From: Symsagittifera roscoffensis | Taxonomy: Eukaryota; Xenacoelomorpha; Acoela; Convolutidae | DNA length: 64,000 bases | Reading direction: 5' to 3' | NCBI RefSeq assembly: GCF_963678635.1 | Contig: NC_087064.1 | Coordinates: forward strand, 37,617,706 to 37,681,705 | Shown here: positions 44,601 to 56,200 of the stretch, piece after piece | Numbering within the stretch: position 1 is the first letter of the stretch | Layout: each line of letters opens with the position of its first letter | Notes under the pieces: model-generated | What the model was told of the DNA's origin: nothing | Databases searched by the model: none | Seen by the model: only the letters and a program-made list of their open reading frames with translations | Position numbers and translations under genes: made by a program

Positions 44601-47127
44601 AAGAAACTCTACGACCACAAAATGCTCAAGTGCAAAGACGAAAACGACCAGGTTATCACAGATTGCTCTTTTTCTGTCAACGTCGGGTTGTCTGGTGTCA
44701 AATAAGTTCTTCTGCCATTTTTTTCTGTGCCACTTTGTTTTCTGAGCTATCGAAAAGTTCCCGCAAAACTGATTCGGAGCTGAAACTTTCATTTCGAAAC
44801 ATAGTACAGTGTTGATTTAAATTATCCGGACAAAACGAACAAAACATGAAATTTCAAAAGCGTTTTTCTCAAATTGGGTTAAGATTAGACAAAAACTGAA
44901 GAGAACAAAAGTTGCTTAGAATTTCACCTGAATTAATATGGTACCATTTTTTCTCCGAAATTCTCAACAAAAATTTTACCCCAAATATAGGTGATTTTGG
45001 CTTTTTTCATTTAATCAAGAATTACGCGGGAACTACTTTGTTAATTGATAAGAAAATTATATCACAAGAAGCCTCTTACGCAGCTCAACAAGGTTTAAGG
45101 AGAGTTAAATCTCCAAAAACCAGTATAAGAGATAAAAATTTTCACATGATAGTCAGTAAATGTGATTTTACTATATAAAACCCAGGATCTCTGTTTAAAA
45201 ATATATTTTAAACAATTTGAGCAAATTTATGAAGATTTAACCCTTCTTAAACTTTGTTGAGCTGCGTAAGAGGCTTCCTGTGATATAATTTTCTTATCAA
45301 TTAACAAAGTAGTTCCCGCGTAATTCTTGATTAATTGAAAAAAGTCAAAATCACCCATTTTTGGGGTAAAATTTTTGTTGAGAATTTCGGAGAAAAAATG
45401 GTACCATATTAATTCTGGTGAATTTCTAAGCAACTTTTGTTCTCTTCAGTTTTTGTCTAATCTTAACCCAATTTGAGAAAAACGCGATTGAAAATTCAAG
45501 TTTTTTTCGATTTGTCCGGATAATTTAAATCAGCACTGTATGGTGTCTATAGAATTATTTTGAGGTTGGCCAGCCAAAAAAACTTCCACAAATTATGAGA
45601 AATGGTTTGCAAAACCTAAAAAGTTAGCAAAGTTGTTTGTAAAGCCTTTACCCATCAAAAGATCCTATATTCAATATAGCCTCACTCTCTTCATTCTGGT
45701 TGTAAAATGAGTTTGATCTTGTTTTCAGTACAAAAGTGATCAAGTGATGAGTTTGGCCGAACAGATGATAGACTGTGTGGAGGGCAGTGGTGACGCGAAG
45801 GGGGACTCCTCCTCCAACCCCTATTTTCCCTCCCCCTACTCCAAAATAGACGAGTACGATGAGTGGGAAGTAGATGAATTGCTGGGTTGGACCAATGCAC
45901 TCAACTTCGACGAGTTAGTTCTAAACGTTTTTTTCCCTTATATCAATTTTATGAAGCTCTTCTTGGTTATGATGCATTTTTTGGTTCTTTTCTTTGTTCT
46001 CTGCCTGAATTTGATAGCTAAATCTGATGTACAATACACACAGTTTCAAAGCGCATCAAAAAAGTAAGACCTACTTGAAATTTAACAATAGCCAAAGTTA
46101 CAATGCCTTAAACTATTAAAACCTTGAGAGGGTGGAGCGTGAGGGTCTTCTAATAATAGTGACTAAAATCAACTTTCATCATTAAAGATGCCCGAAAGAG
46201 CTCCAACTACCAAATGAAAAGTAATCTTAAAGAATTATCACAAGATGCATATTTGTGATATTTTTTTTGCGACATAGCACCAAATAAAACTGATCTGTTG
46301 ATTTTATTTTGCTATTCTGGTTTTATGTATCATTTTTTGTTTTTTCCTTTTTATTAATTTTAGCCTGCTTCAAAGTATCCTGCTTCAAAGTTTTTGGACC
46401 AACTCCTAAGTCGGATTAAATCTCCGCTTACTTGTTAAAAGCGCGCAATATAACTTGGCAAAATTTTTTCTCCATAACTTTACAAAAAATTGATCACAGC
46501 TAAATTATCGTTTTAGTTTTGAGCTCAAAACAACCCAGTTTTCGAATGATATAGAAAAATTTTGTCCACGCTGGCTAAGCAATAAAACAAAATTTGTCTG
46601 GAGAAAAAAAACGACCCCGAGAACAAATATCTTTTACACGAAATTTTGATTCAAGTTGAGTATGCGGCTACTGGGCCGTTTGGCCTTTAGGCCGTCGAAG
46701 ACAGTATAACTTTTTTCATGCACAAGGAATATGTTAGACAATAGAGTAATACAATGGAGTAAGAAATATACAATTGAAAATAAACTTTTATTATATTTTA
46801 GTTATCTGGATGATTGGAGAACGATAGCTAGCACCACTTCAGCCATCGAAAACCGTGAGAGAGGTTTGAGCTGACATTTTGTTCGTTTTTTAAAGCAGCA
46901 ATCTCAACGGGTTTTTTATCGTCTTTATTGAATTTCCTTTTTCAGATACCCCCGTTGGAAACAGGAGGAAAGTGATCGAAAGCGAGATAGCAGAGTTCAC
47001 AGTACAGAGAGAAACGAAGTTGCAGAACAACACCCATCCAGAACATGCCTCCCACCAATTCCTCTCATCCGCTCAAACCTTCTCTTACACTGCTAAAAAT
47101 AACACTAATCAATCTTTTAACTTGTAG
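38670..47127 (+). CDS. C11orf65: C11orf65/MFI homologue, eight exons
   Basis: The exons are 38670-38756, 41449-41541, 43347-43572, 43784-43842, 44469-44651, 45729-45913, 46802-46854 and 46946-47127. All introns are GT-AG, phases agree throughout, and the product is 355 aa with no internal stop. Human MFI is reported to restrain mitochondrial fission; the role in this animal is inferred only. Landmarks in order: an IQ-like motif AAEVIQRAWRRHI (residues 17-29); INPIEAQLLDAASGAFVRFR (about 57-76); GEKFPPNIYYKVFTKSP; MCANSPKNYVK; a short exon ending DWYKRFENNGWRLITDR; a basic KRRRKEKKIRWLKKLY segment (likely helical); and EWEVDELLGWTNALNFDDYL near the exon 6-7 junction, the most characteristic C-terminal block of the family. 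It is longer than the human protein (about 313 aa) through a polar tail. It lies 593 bp after TMEM45 on the same strand and converges on FAM221B. Confidence 0.9.
38804..39332 (+). mobile_element. Helentron-like repeat, best-preserved copy (MFI intron 1)
   Basis: A 529-bp copy that defines the family. It begins GTTCCG, then the 5' hairpin ACTTTCGATACGAAAGT. The core is ACGCGCGATATATTTCGC. Near the end it has AGTCGGAAC, ATT, the hairpin CAGGGCTTCGCCCTG, then ATACGAGCAGTCTTG. No coding capacity is seen. Confidence 0.9.
39468..39905. mobile_element. 438-bp TIR element (MFI intron 1)
   Basis: Perfect 14-bp terminal inverted repeats, AAGAGTCATGAACG at 39468-39481 and CGTTCATGACTCTT at 39892-39905, enclose AT-rich sequence without an ORF. 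A diverged relative of the left end may lie near 33380. The target duplication is unclear. Confidence 0.6.
40078..40322. repeat. Tandem duplication of about 125 bp (MFI intron 1)
   Basis: TCTCTAAAATTTGATT-ACGAA opens each unit, and TTGTCATTGCAT followed by TTCCTCTTGTCGGATAA closes it (40078-40195 and 40206-40322). The units differ at scattered positions. Confidence 0.75.
40897..41292 (+). mobile_element. Helentron-like repeat, rearranged copy (MFI intron 1)
   Basis: It starts GTTCCGACTTTTG and runs normally to the GCGGAGATTAAATCTGTC site. There a 3'-end-like block (GCCCTGATATACGAGCAGTC) appears early, after which the normal downstream part (TGCCATAATTGATTTG to CTCCATAGACCTTA) resumes. The order of the last two modules is therefore swapped or one has been inserted. 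Confidence 0.7.
41730..43190. repeat. Satellite of about 22-bp units (MFI intron 2)
   Basis: Dozens of imperfect units of AGGTCGAGCACAGTCGAAAC plus AT alternate with variants containing CCCGATTTTGGTCGAGAAAG. The array fills most of the 41542-43346 intron. A 175-codon open frame on the minus strand (41996-42523) is a by-product of the repeat: it reads as recurring STYVS/LDLCFDCARPMFRL-type peptides. A few unit-like pieces in inverse orientation occur at 36255-36320. Confidence 0.9.
44030..44400. repeat. Dispersed repeat, copy 2 of 3 (MFI intron 4)
   Basis: It shares GCTGTGCAAGTAGCACAGCATG, AATGGCGCTAAATAACTTC, GGTTCGAATCACGGCTG and ATTACTCGACCAAATCCGAT in order with 48310-48840 and, in part, 29330-29690. 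Confidence 0.6.
44807..45538. mobile_element. Tc1/mariner-like foldback element (MFI intron 5)
   Basis: 732 bp flanked by TA on both sides. Ends: CAGTGTTGATTTAAATTATC and GATAATTTAAATCAGCACTG. The inverted similarity continues inward for about 310 bp per arm (for example TTGTTAATTGATAAGAAAAT against ATTTTCTTATCAATTAACAA), leaving a central loop of about 110 bp. TA duplication and CAGTGC-type ends suggest Tc1/mariner. Open frames on each arm encode the same peptide start (ELIWYHFFSEILNKNF) because the arms are inverted copies; they are not separate genes. Confidence 0.85.
45914..46801 (-). repeat. MFI intron 6 with a partial Helentron-like copy
   Basis: 46400-46640 reads in minus orientation as the 5' half of the 530-bp repeat (TTTGTCTGGAGAAAAAAAACG, TTTTGAGCTCAAAACAACCC, GTCGGATTAAATCTCCGCTT on the plus strand). 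The terminal GTTCCGACT and the whole 3' half are absent. Confidence 0.6.
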
Positions 47128-47258
47128 TCTATTTAAACTACGGTTTAATTTAAACTGTTGCATTCTATACTTTGCCACAAAGAAAAAACAATTTTGTTCA
47201 TCAATTAGAAGTTCAGTCACTAGTTGAAAAGAAAAGTTCGGCGAAGTTAATGAATCGG

Positions 47259-50200
47259 TTATCTGAACGGATTGTCGCTCTGGTAGCGACTCGGTCCCGC
47301 AGGATTTCCATGTCGGTTTGGGTTGTGATACCGAACGAGCTCATTGTACCCTGTCGAGTCATTCTCATCGCCAGTAAGCACCGCGTTACGCAGATTTTTC
47401 ATCTCGGCGAAGGGAAGATGAGCTTCGCCAACAGGTAATCCTGCTTGCTTTCGGGTTCTCTCTGACTCGAAATAGGTTTCGTGTTCTTCTGTGTGTTTGT
47501 CACAGGCTGCACAGACGGACAAGGAAGCCCAAGAGCTGCACTTACATCCTAAAATAGAATAACTGAACCATGAAGAGAAATGAGGCACGAGAATAATACT
47601 CGGAAGCCAACCCCGGGCCGAGGTTCGCGACTTATGCTGCGACTGAACTGGGCCGCGGAAAAGGACTTTCTGCTTCCGAAATTCCATAGTCCAGCGCGAA
47701 GTTCGAGCCGCACAAAGTTTCAAATTGCTAAAAATGGGCGCAGTCGAACTGAAAGTTTCAAATAGCGCAGTCGAACTGAAATTTTCTGGCCGTGCAAAGC
47801 CGCATTATGTCTTTTCTGAGTCGCGCTAAGTCGTGCAAAAGTTTTAACATTTCTTTTCTGAGTCGTGCAAAGTTGCAGCATACTACTTTTGGCATCCAGA
47901 TTTTTAGTTCACTCGTCTCTAAAAACAGATTGATGTATTGTGTAATACTCGCCTGGCTTTTTACACTGATGAATTCCATTTGGATGATGATCTTCATGGG
48001 GATGTTTGCACGATTTACAGTTCAAGCGGAATGTTTTTGGGTTGAATCCGGGACGTTTGCGGTGCCAAAACTCGCCGACGTCTTCTGGTCTCGCTGGCAT
48101 GAACTTGAAGGCTTTACATTGGCACCCGTGAAATTGACAGGGAACAGAGGTGTTAGGAATGTCTGCTTTGTACTGCTTGTGTTGGTTCAATAGATGTCCA
48201 CAGAAACACATGTTCTAAAACAGAATTAAATGGCCTTTAACTGAATGTGATTAAAAAGTGAGCGCATAAAGGCTCACTGAAAAGACAAAAGACTAAGGCC
48301 TCTGCTTAAACATAGCAAGGATAGCCGGTTACTGTGCAAGTAGCACCGAATGTACCATAGTCATAAGCAAATACAATTTTTTTTTTCAAATTAGTGCCGT
48401 TTTTCTGTGCGCTGTGATAACAAGGTCTGAGTAATAAAAATAGAGCTTAGGCTTATTCGACAGTCATAGTAATATTGGTCAATTGAAAAATATTTTGTTT
48501 GTAGAAAAATGACAAGAAAAACGACAAAAAAATTGTACAGAAATAATTTCAAACAATTTTTTGCAGACATTTTTTGAGTTTTTGAAAATACTAAAATGGC
48601 GTCAAAAAGCTCCAAAAACTAATTTTACACGAGTAAAACTTTTTTTAACACGGCTGAAATATAGCATAAATAAGCTATTGTAAGCCTAGATCCTCACCTT
48701 ATTGGCTCAAAATTGAATCAAAAATCAAAAATTTCAAACCGTTTTTCTCGAATTAGGAAGTTTTTTTTTTGCCGTTCGAATCACGACTGAGTGGGATTTA
48801 ATATGATATATCACTCAACCCAATCCGATGATTATCCTAATAGAAAGGAATGCAGTATTCTATAAAAAATTATCGGACGCTCTTTGTTCGATCTTTTTTC
48901 CATGATGCACCTGTTATATTTTAAAAGTAAAATTCCATATTTTAACGGAGTTAACTAGTAAATTAGCAACCTGATCGTTGACCCTAATGCAGTCCCATGT
49001 GAACTCTGGACACCTCCAGCTGATGTAGATGCCAGTCTCCAGGGCCCTCATCGCCGCATCTTTCTCCGGCTAAAAAAGGATAGGATCTGGCTACTCTTGG
49101 AGAAAGGGAAGGAGCCATTGTATATCAACTGTAAAAAACCAATAAAAATTAGGTTATAATGAAAAGATCCACGATATCAGCAGATTCAATTCGGCAGCAA
49201 ACAGCATTCCTCCGAAACCAAAAATAGCAAAAGAAGTAAGTGGAGCATTTTGCTAAGATCAATGAAATTAAAGTAATTAAAAATTGAAATAAATTTGCTT
49301 GAAATACTCTTCAAAACCGGAAGGTGCTAGAAAGTTGAGTTGAACGGAAAATCAGCATACGGGAAAATCGGACTATAAATATTCAGTGACGTGTGCAGAA
49401 ACTTTTCTAGGGGGGTCAGTTTTTTGATGAAAAATTTGTTGATCTTTTTTTCGATTAGGTTATCCGAGCTCTCCAAAAAACCACAAAGACCCCATTTTAT
49501 TAAAAAATTTTCTGCGCTGCAATAAAATGTTTGAACAAAGTCTTGAAATGACGTTAAAAGAGACGTCAAAGACTCAAATTTAGGCGCCAAAAGAGCTTTT
49601 AGAAAATTTTTGATGTTGGCCAGCCAAAAATGGATCTCGTGAAATAGTACAAAAAAGAGACCTTTTGAAAAAGCTTTGCAATCAGAATTGAGGGGAAGGG
49701 GATTGTTCTTGCCTTTTCTTCCTCGACACGCTACTGTTTATAAAGAAAAAACTGGAAAATTGAGGCAACAAACTTTTGAAGTTTGTGTCAAAATTGATGT
49801 GCAAAAAGCGAGAAAAAACACCAAAAACCTCTGAATAAAAAAAAATATATGCTGAAATCAGTGTTCAGTTTAACTTATATGAGCTACGTTCGGGCTATTT
49901 TTGTGCTATTGTGTGCTGCGAGGTTGCTTTGCATTATTTTTTACTTAGTAAGTTTAATCTCACTTTCAAATTTTTTTGTTGCGACTTTTTTTGAAAAAAT
50001 AATGACGAAAAATTTGTGCTTGGAAAGTTTTTTTCTCTCCAGACAAACGTCCGAACTTTTAAATATCAATTTTTGGCAAAAATTTTTTAAAAAAATAATT
50101 TTCATTCAAAAGGTATTGTTGTTCTGAGCTCAAATTTAAAAAAAATTATATTTTTACCTGTGATACTTTTTTGTTAAGTTAGTGGTATTTTCAAGGTTGC

Positions 50201-53200
50201 CAATTTGGTCAATTTGGGACAATAATTATTGCGCAATATTTTCACTCTATTAACGTGTGAGCGGAGATTTAAGCCGTTCAAGAAGTTGATGCAGTTGGGT
50301 TGAGGCATGCTCTTTGATTTATTTTAATTATTCTCATAAGCAAAACATATGAATTTATTTTGCTCTTAACAATAAATAAAATGAATCAAAGAGCATGCCT
50401 CAATCCGACTACATCAATTTCTTGAACGGAATAAATCTCCGTTCACTCGTTAATAATATGAAATATATAACTCAATAATTATTGTCCCAAATTGACCATG
50501 TTCGCAACCTTGAAAACTCCCACAAATTTAACGAAAAAATATCACATTTATTCATATTTTTTCAAAATCCAAAAATAAAGATTACTAAAAAAAGAGATTC
50601 TTCTCTGTTCATTTGAAATTTGACCTTTCTAATATATACCTTTCTAATTGTCATTGAACCCTTTGCTCTGTTTTATGCTCAGAAGAAGCATCAGAATATT
50701 TTATTTGCGAGTGATCGACGAAACAAATAGAAAAATTCAGCCATTTAACCTTTTGCACATCCAATTTCTTTTTGTTTATGGGATCTTTTGTTAAATGCGG
50801 AGAAACTTTGTATTCGGTGTGTTATAGTTTTTTCTTCTTGTTTTCTACGCAAAGTCATGTACCACCAGAAAAGTCATCAAAAAAATGGGTGGAGTTATCA
50901 ATCATATTAAGACCCCTCCAGTCATGATTCGAAATTTTTTAAAATTCGAAAAAAATATATCACTCAGTGTCGAGACTTTTTGTATTTTTGGGACTCAACA
51001 CATCAACAATTCAAAAAAATTTTGCAGAAAAAAATAGAAAAAATGTTCGAAAGTTTTTAATTTCTTCCTTACATTTTTTTTTCGTTTTTCTAATTTTTTC
51101 TACATGTTTGTTTTGCAGTTGGCCTATTTGACTATCATTGTCGAGTAAACTTATTAAGCCTTATAAGCCAAATTTAATGGTTGGAAATCATGAAAAAACA
51201 ATAAAAGTATACAGAAAATTTGACGTTTGTGACCAGGGGCGGAATCTAGGATTTTTCTCGAGGGGGGGGGGGGGAGTTTTTGTCGGCTTTTTTTTTCTAG
51301 ATCGACCAAATTGGTTTTCTGAGCTCTCCCAAAGCACTAAAAAGACCCTGTTTTTGCCAAAATTTTTTGCGCCGCAGGCAAAATTTGAAAAAACATGCCA
51401 AAAAGAGCGTTTTCAGGGCAATTTTTGAAGAATTTGACTAAAAAAATTGCGTTTTTACAGCGCGCGCTCCCCCCCCCCCCCCCTGAAAACTAGTTTATAT
51501 TGGCGCCAAAGGCGCCTTTAGAAAATTTTTAACGTCAGTCAGCCAAAAGTGGATATCTCAAAATAGTACAGAGGGGGACGCTTTGGGTCGTCATGGGGTC
51601 GAATCCCTGAGGGGGGGGGGGGGGGGGGGGGGGGGTGTCCGCCCCCTCTCCCTAAATCCGCCCTCGTTTGTGACCTGCTTTTTGGATCTATCTAACGTTT
51701 TCAGGTACAGGTTTTGACACAATAACTAGAATTCTTAATACAGTACTGATTTAAATTAACCGGACAAAACGCGTTAAACTTGAAATTTAAAATCCGTTTT
51801 TCTCAAATTGGCTCGAGTTTAAGTGAAAACTTATGAAGACAAAACTTGCTTAAAATTTTGCAGAATTAACATGGTGTAAATTATTTTGCGAAATTCGGGC
51901 CCGAAATTTTTCCCCAAAAATGGGTCATTTTGGCTTTTCTTAGTCGATCAAAAATTACGCCGAAAATACCCAGTTGATCACAGACATAATTATATCAAAG
52001 TGAGCCCCTTACGTAGCCCAACAAACTTTAAGAAGGGTATAATCTCCAAAATATTGTGTAAGTTAATTTATTTTTGTTTGATAGACAAAAAGGTCGTTTT
52101 TACTATATAAATACCAACTTCTTATTTAAAAACAATTTTTAAACAATTTGCAATTTTTTTTGGAGAAAATACCCTTCATAAAGTTTGTTGGGCTACGTAA
52201 GGGGCTCTCTTTGATATAATTATGTCTGTGATCGACTGGGTATTTTCGGCGTAGTTTTTGATCGACTAAGAAAAACCAAAATGACCCATTTTTGGGGAAA
52301 AATTTCGGGCCCGAATTGCGCAAAATAAATTACACCGTATTAATTCTGCTAAAATTCTAAGCAAGTTTTGTCTCTATAAGTTTTCACCTAAACTCAACCC
52401 AATTTGAGAAAAATGCGTTTTAAATTTCAAGTTTAACGCGTTTTGTCCGGTTAATTTAAATCAGCACTGTAACTTAAATGCTCTAAACTGAAAATATTTC
52501 TAAAAAACAAAGAGAAACAAACAGAAAAAAAACTGCTCAAATCGATCGAGGCAAAGCATTGAATTCTTCGGAACCTACATTTTATCGAAGAAAATGTTTG
52601 AGGTTAAAAAACTAGCGTTATTTGAAATAAACAAAATTAGCCAACGTAATTTCAAATCCGATCCCTAATATTATTTAAGCAAACGATTGCAGGTAGTAAA
52701 TCATTTTGACTTTTATTTTTGGATATTAAGAAATTTCAATGAATGAAGCGAAATTTGCCTGGAGAACACGATCTAATTTCAGGGCACAGATATAGCTTGC
52801 TTTGGAAAGATAAAGGCTGCATTTTTTTATTACATGGCTAAACTGTGCACTGGATAGGCGCGCAATTTCGTGTCTGTATGTTCCTGGACACTTTAAACAA
52901 GTGAAAATTTTTGGTTCAAAGAAAATGAAAGAAAAAAAGAAGAAAAAAAGGAGCGTCCTTGACACAGAATCTGCTTACAATTCATAAATGCACAGTTTGG
53001 TCTCGTAATGAAGTATGAAGTGTCTTCGGTGATGTCACTTTTAAGAAACTTTTTGCCAAAAGAAAAAACAAAAAAAAGGCTCGATGGATTTGCGGGAGGA
53101 AAAAATCTGCCTCATATGGTCTGAGGGGCAAAACAACTGAAAAACAGTTATTTGGAACCCTATTTGGAATGATTAAAACTGAGTTTTTTTAATGTCAAGC

Positions 53201-56200
53201 TTACAATTTCAAGCAATGGCTACTCATTTTTCAGTATACTCATTTTTCTCAAGAATAATTATTCTTACTCATTATTCAGTCGCTTTACAATGTTTGCTAT
53301 CGGAGAATAAAGCGAGCTCTTTGTTTTTGGTTTTGTTGCCGCTCGTGAAGCAGTTGGCCTGATTGCATTGGAACTGATTTGGCGTGAGGATTTATCATCA
53401 TATTATAAGAGGGTTTATCATCACCATTAAAAGGCCAAACTGTGTGATTTGTGAATTGTAAGCGGACTCCCCAATAACCTGAAAAAAATGTATCGTTAAA
53501 CGCGCAGCAAAAAGCTATTCTTTTGCTGTTCTGTAATTAACTTGTTTCTTTAATTTTTTTATTTAATATTTGATCTTACTGCTTTTTGCACGTTCCGCGA
53601 CACACCAACAAAACTTACATCTTAAGCCTTTTTTGCGATTTCCGCCATAGTTTGATAACAGAACCTTTGACCTACATAACTCATAATTTCAAGAGTTCCC
53701 ATTTTTCACAATTTTCATGAAATTGATAACTAGAACCTGAATACTTTGTTTAAACGGCACAAAATGGAAATTGCGTAATTCTGAGGACAAAAAACCAAAA
53801 ATTCTCTTAAGGAACAAAATGGAAAAAGTAGTGGTCATGCAACTTAATGTAAAGGGCTCATGAAAAAAATGCTAGATACACAAATCTTGTTGCACGACTA
53901 GCATTTTCATTGAAAAGCATCATTTCTACAAAATTACAAAGTTATCATATTTGTTATGACAAATTTCAAATATAGTAACTTCATATAGTGATGGCACTCA
54001 AGCTAATTCGAACTTGACATTAAAATACGAGAAAAATTATTGAAACTTTTCGTCATTGTGGAATTCTAGCCATTGCTAGGCGTATTGTTTTGTATGCTTA
54101 GCTTTTTTAAGAACCAGAAAGTTTTCTTAAATAGAAAAAGATTTTAAATTTGAAGGGCGAAGTTTTGATCCGTAGTTACACTAACAAGTTCATTTTTTGT
54201 TAGGTTTCATTTAATGGTATCCAAAGTAGTTTTGCAGGCAAAATACATCATAAAATTTGATCAAAAATTGTTTCGCTTGAAAATGTTTGTCGTACAATTT
54301 TCAAACATTTTATAAAAAATTCCTTCCATGACATCAAAAAAATACAATTCTGTGCTCAAAATAACATTTTTTGAATGAAATTTTTGTCCTGCAAAAAAAG
54401 TTTCTTAAACGTAGTCCAGACACAGTTCTTTCCCAATCAAGAAACAAAAGTCACTATCTGTACGAAGCCACAATTTGTTTTTGGTTCTACTTCTTTGCTC
54501 CATCTTGCATAAGCATCAGTTTTATGGCGTAGGGAGGAGTTTTTCAAAGCTAAATCCGATGATCAAAAAAGTTTATTACGGCCTGATTAGCCCGTGTGTC
54601 AAAAAACTGGGTTTTAAAAACATTCTTCAACCGTTTACAGAAATAGAAACTTTTCTGTTAAAGTTCTGAATAAAAAATTACATGACAGTTGTCCAAACGC
54701 ACATTTGATAACCTTGTTTCTGAATTTTTTTAGAACAAAATATTGGTGATTGGGTTTAAGGACCAAACAAACACTCAGCTATAAAATTTAACAAAATTAA
54801 CATTACCCGCACTCAGTAAAAAGAGAAAAAAAGTCAAAAGTCGATTCTATTACAATTATAATCGTACTTTTATCAAAATTTTAAATAACTTCAAGCGCCA
54901 AGCTTAGATGTTTGAGCAATTTTGAACCCATCATAATGATAACATTTTTCATGACATTATAATTAACTATAATTAATTATAACTGTTTAATTCTCTTAAA
55001 CATCTCATATTAATTCTAAAATCTCGCGTTTAGGTGAAAATCATAATATCTTGTAGTCTCTTATAGTCTCTTATAATCTCTTATTATCTAATAAAACAGA
55101 TTAGAATCCTTTTTTCATGTCACGAATCTTTAAAAGGGAGATGTCTTGTCACTCTTTGTTTCATCTGAACAGAAATGCTACCACGAAACAAAAATTTCGT
55201 AGAGATCATTTCGTATTAGTTGAAAGAATCCCGAGGTAGGTGAAATATAACTCTTCTTTATAAATGATCAAACTAAAGCAGTGTGCTGATTTTTTAGTGG
55301 TCAAAAAATTTAAAATTTGCATCATGAAACAACTAATAGAAAGAGGATATGGAAAAAAAAACGTTATAAAATTGAAAAGATTTGAAAACTGTCAAAACAA
55401 TTTTCCCATTTTTCACATAAATCAACTTCTACGAAAAGCATACAATATAAGCAATTAACGTGGAATATTAAAGGCAAAACGAGCAAACAAAAAGTTTATA
55501 AACAATTATAACAGATTATTATGTATTTTTTCTGCAAAACAAAAAAATCAGAGTTTTGGATAAAAGTAATTAATTCAAATCGATAATAAAGTGTTATATT
55601 TAATTATATTTGATTGCAAAAAGAGAAATTATAATCAATTATTAAATAATTAAAATCAGTGTTCTCTCAATTTTTTCAAGACTGGTAATAAAATCATTTT
55701 ATAGTCAATTACTAATGCTTGAAAGTGGATGCGGGCAATCTTTCCCATGATTGCCCCCAGTAAATTAAAGCCACCTGTAAAAAAAATCAGATAAGAAATA
55801 AAAATTATCATAATCAAGTAAAAACCTGAAAATTGCGTTATTGAAGTACTAACTGGGAACTTTATGAAACGCTTTGCTTAATAATAACAAACCCATGTGA
55901 ATGAATTTTCGAATGGAAGCCCCGATGGTTGAAGCACTTCGGTTGTTCTAAAGTCAAACTAAGATTGACAAACTGGGAGAAGGGCTAATTTTTACAGTTC
56001 TTCGCCTCTTTTACCATCCTTGATTTTTTTTAGAAAAAAAACGTATTTAATTTTGTCATAATGCAATGAAATTTTTGAGCAAAAAACTAGCAATTGTGAA
56101 CAGACTTGTTCTTCATACCTTTAATTGTATAATAAAACGTAAAACAACTAAACAAATTTGAAAAGTTCAAATGTGTGTAAAGAGTAGGGGGGATTAGTTA

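Noticed and set aside
44912-45433. Two similar open frames on opposite strands
   Set aside because: They are the same peptide read from the two inverted arms of the foldback element; no conserved domain.
47580-47765. Open frames overlapping the FAM221B intron 4 and exon 5
   Set aside because: They are in other frames or read through intron sequence; the spliced FAM221B model explains the conserved residues.
55056-55092. Regular spaced repeats resembling a CRISPR array
   Set aside because: It is a short TCTTATA-type simple repeat in eukaryotic intron DNA, with no spacer structure.
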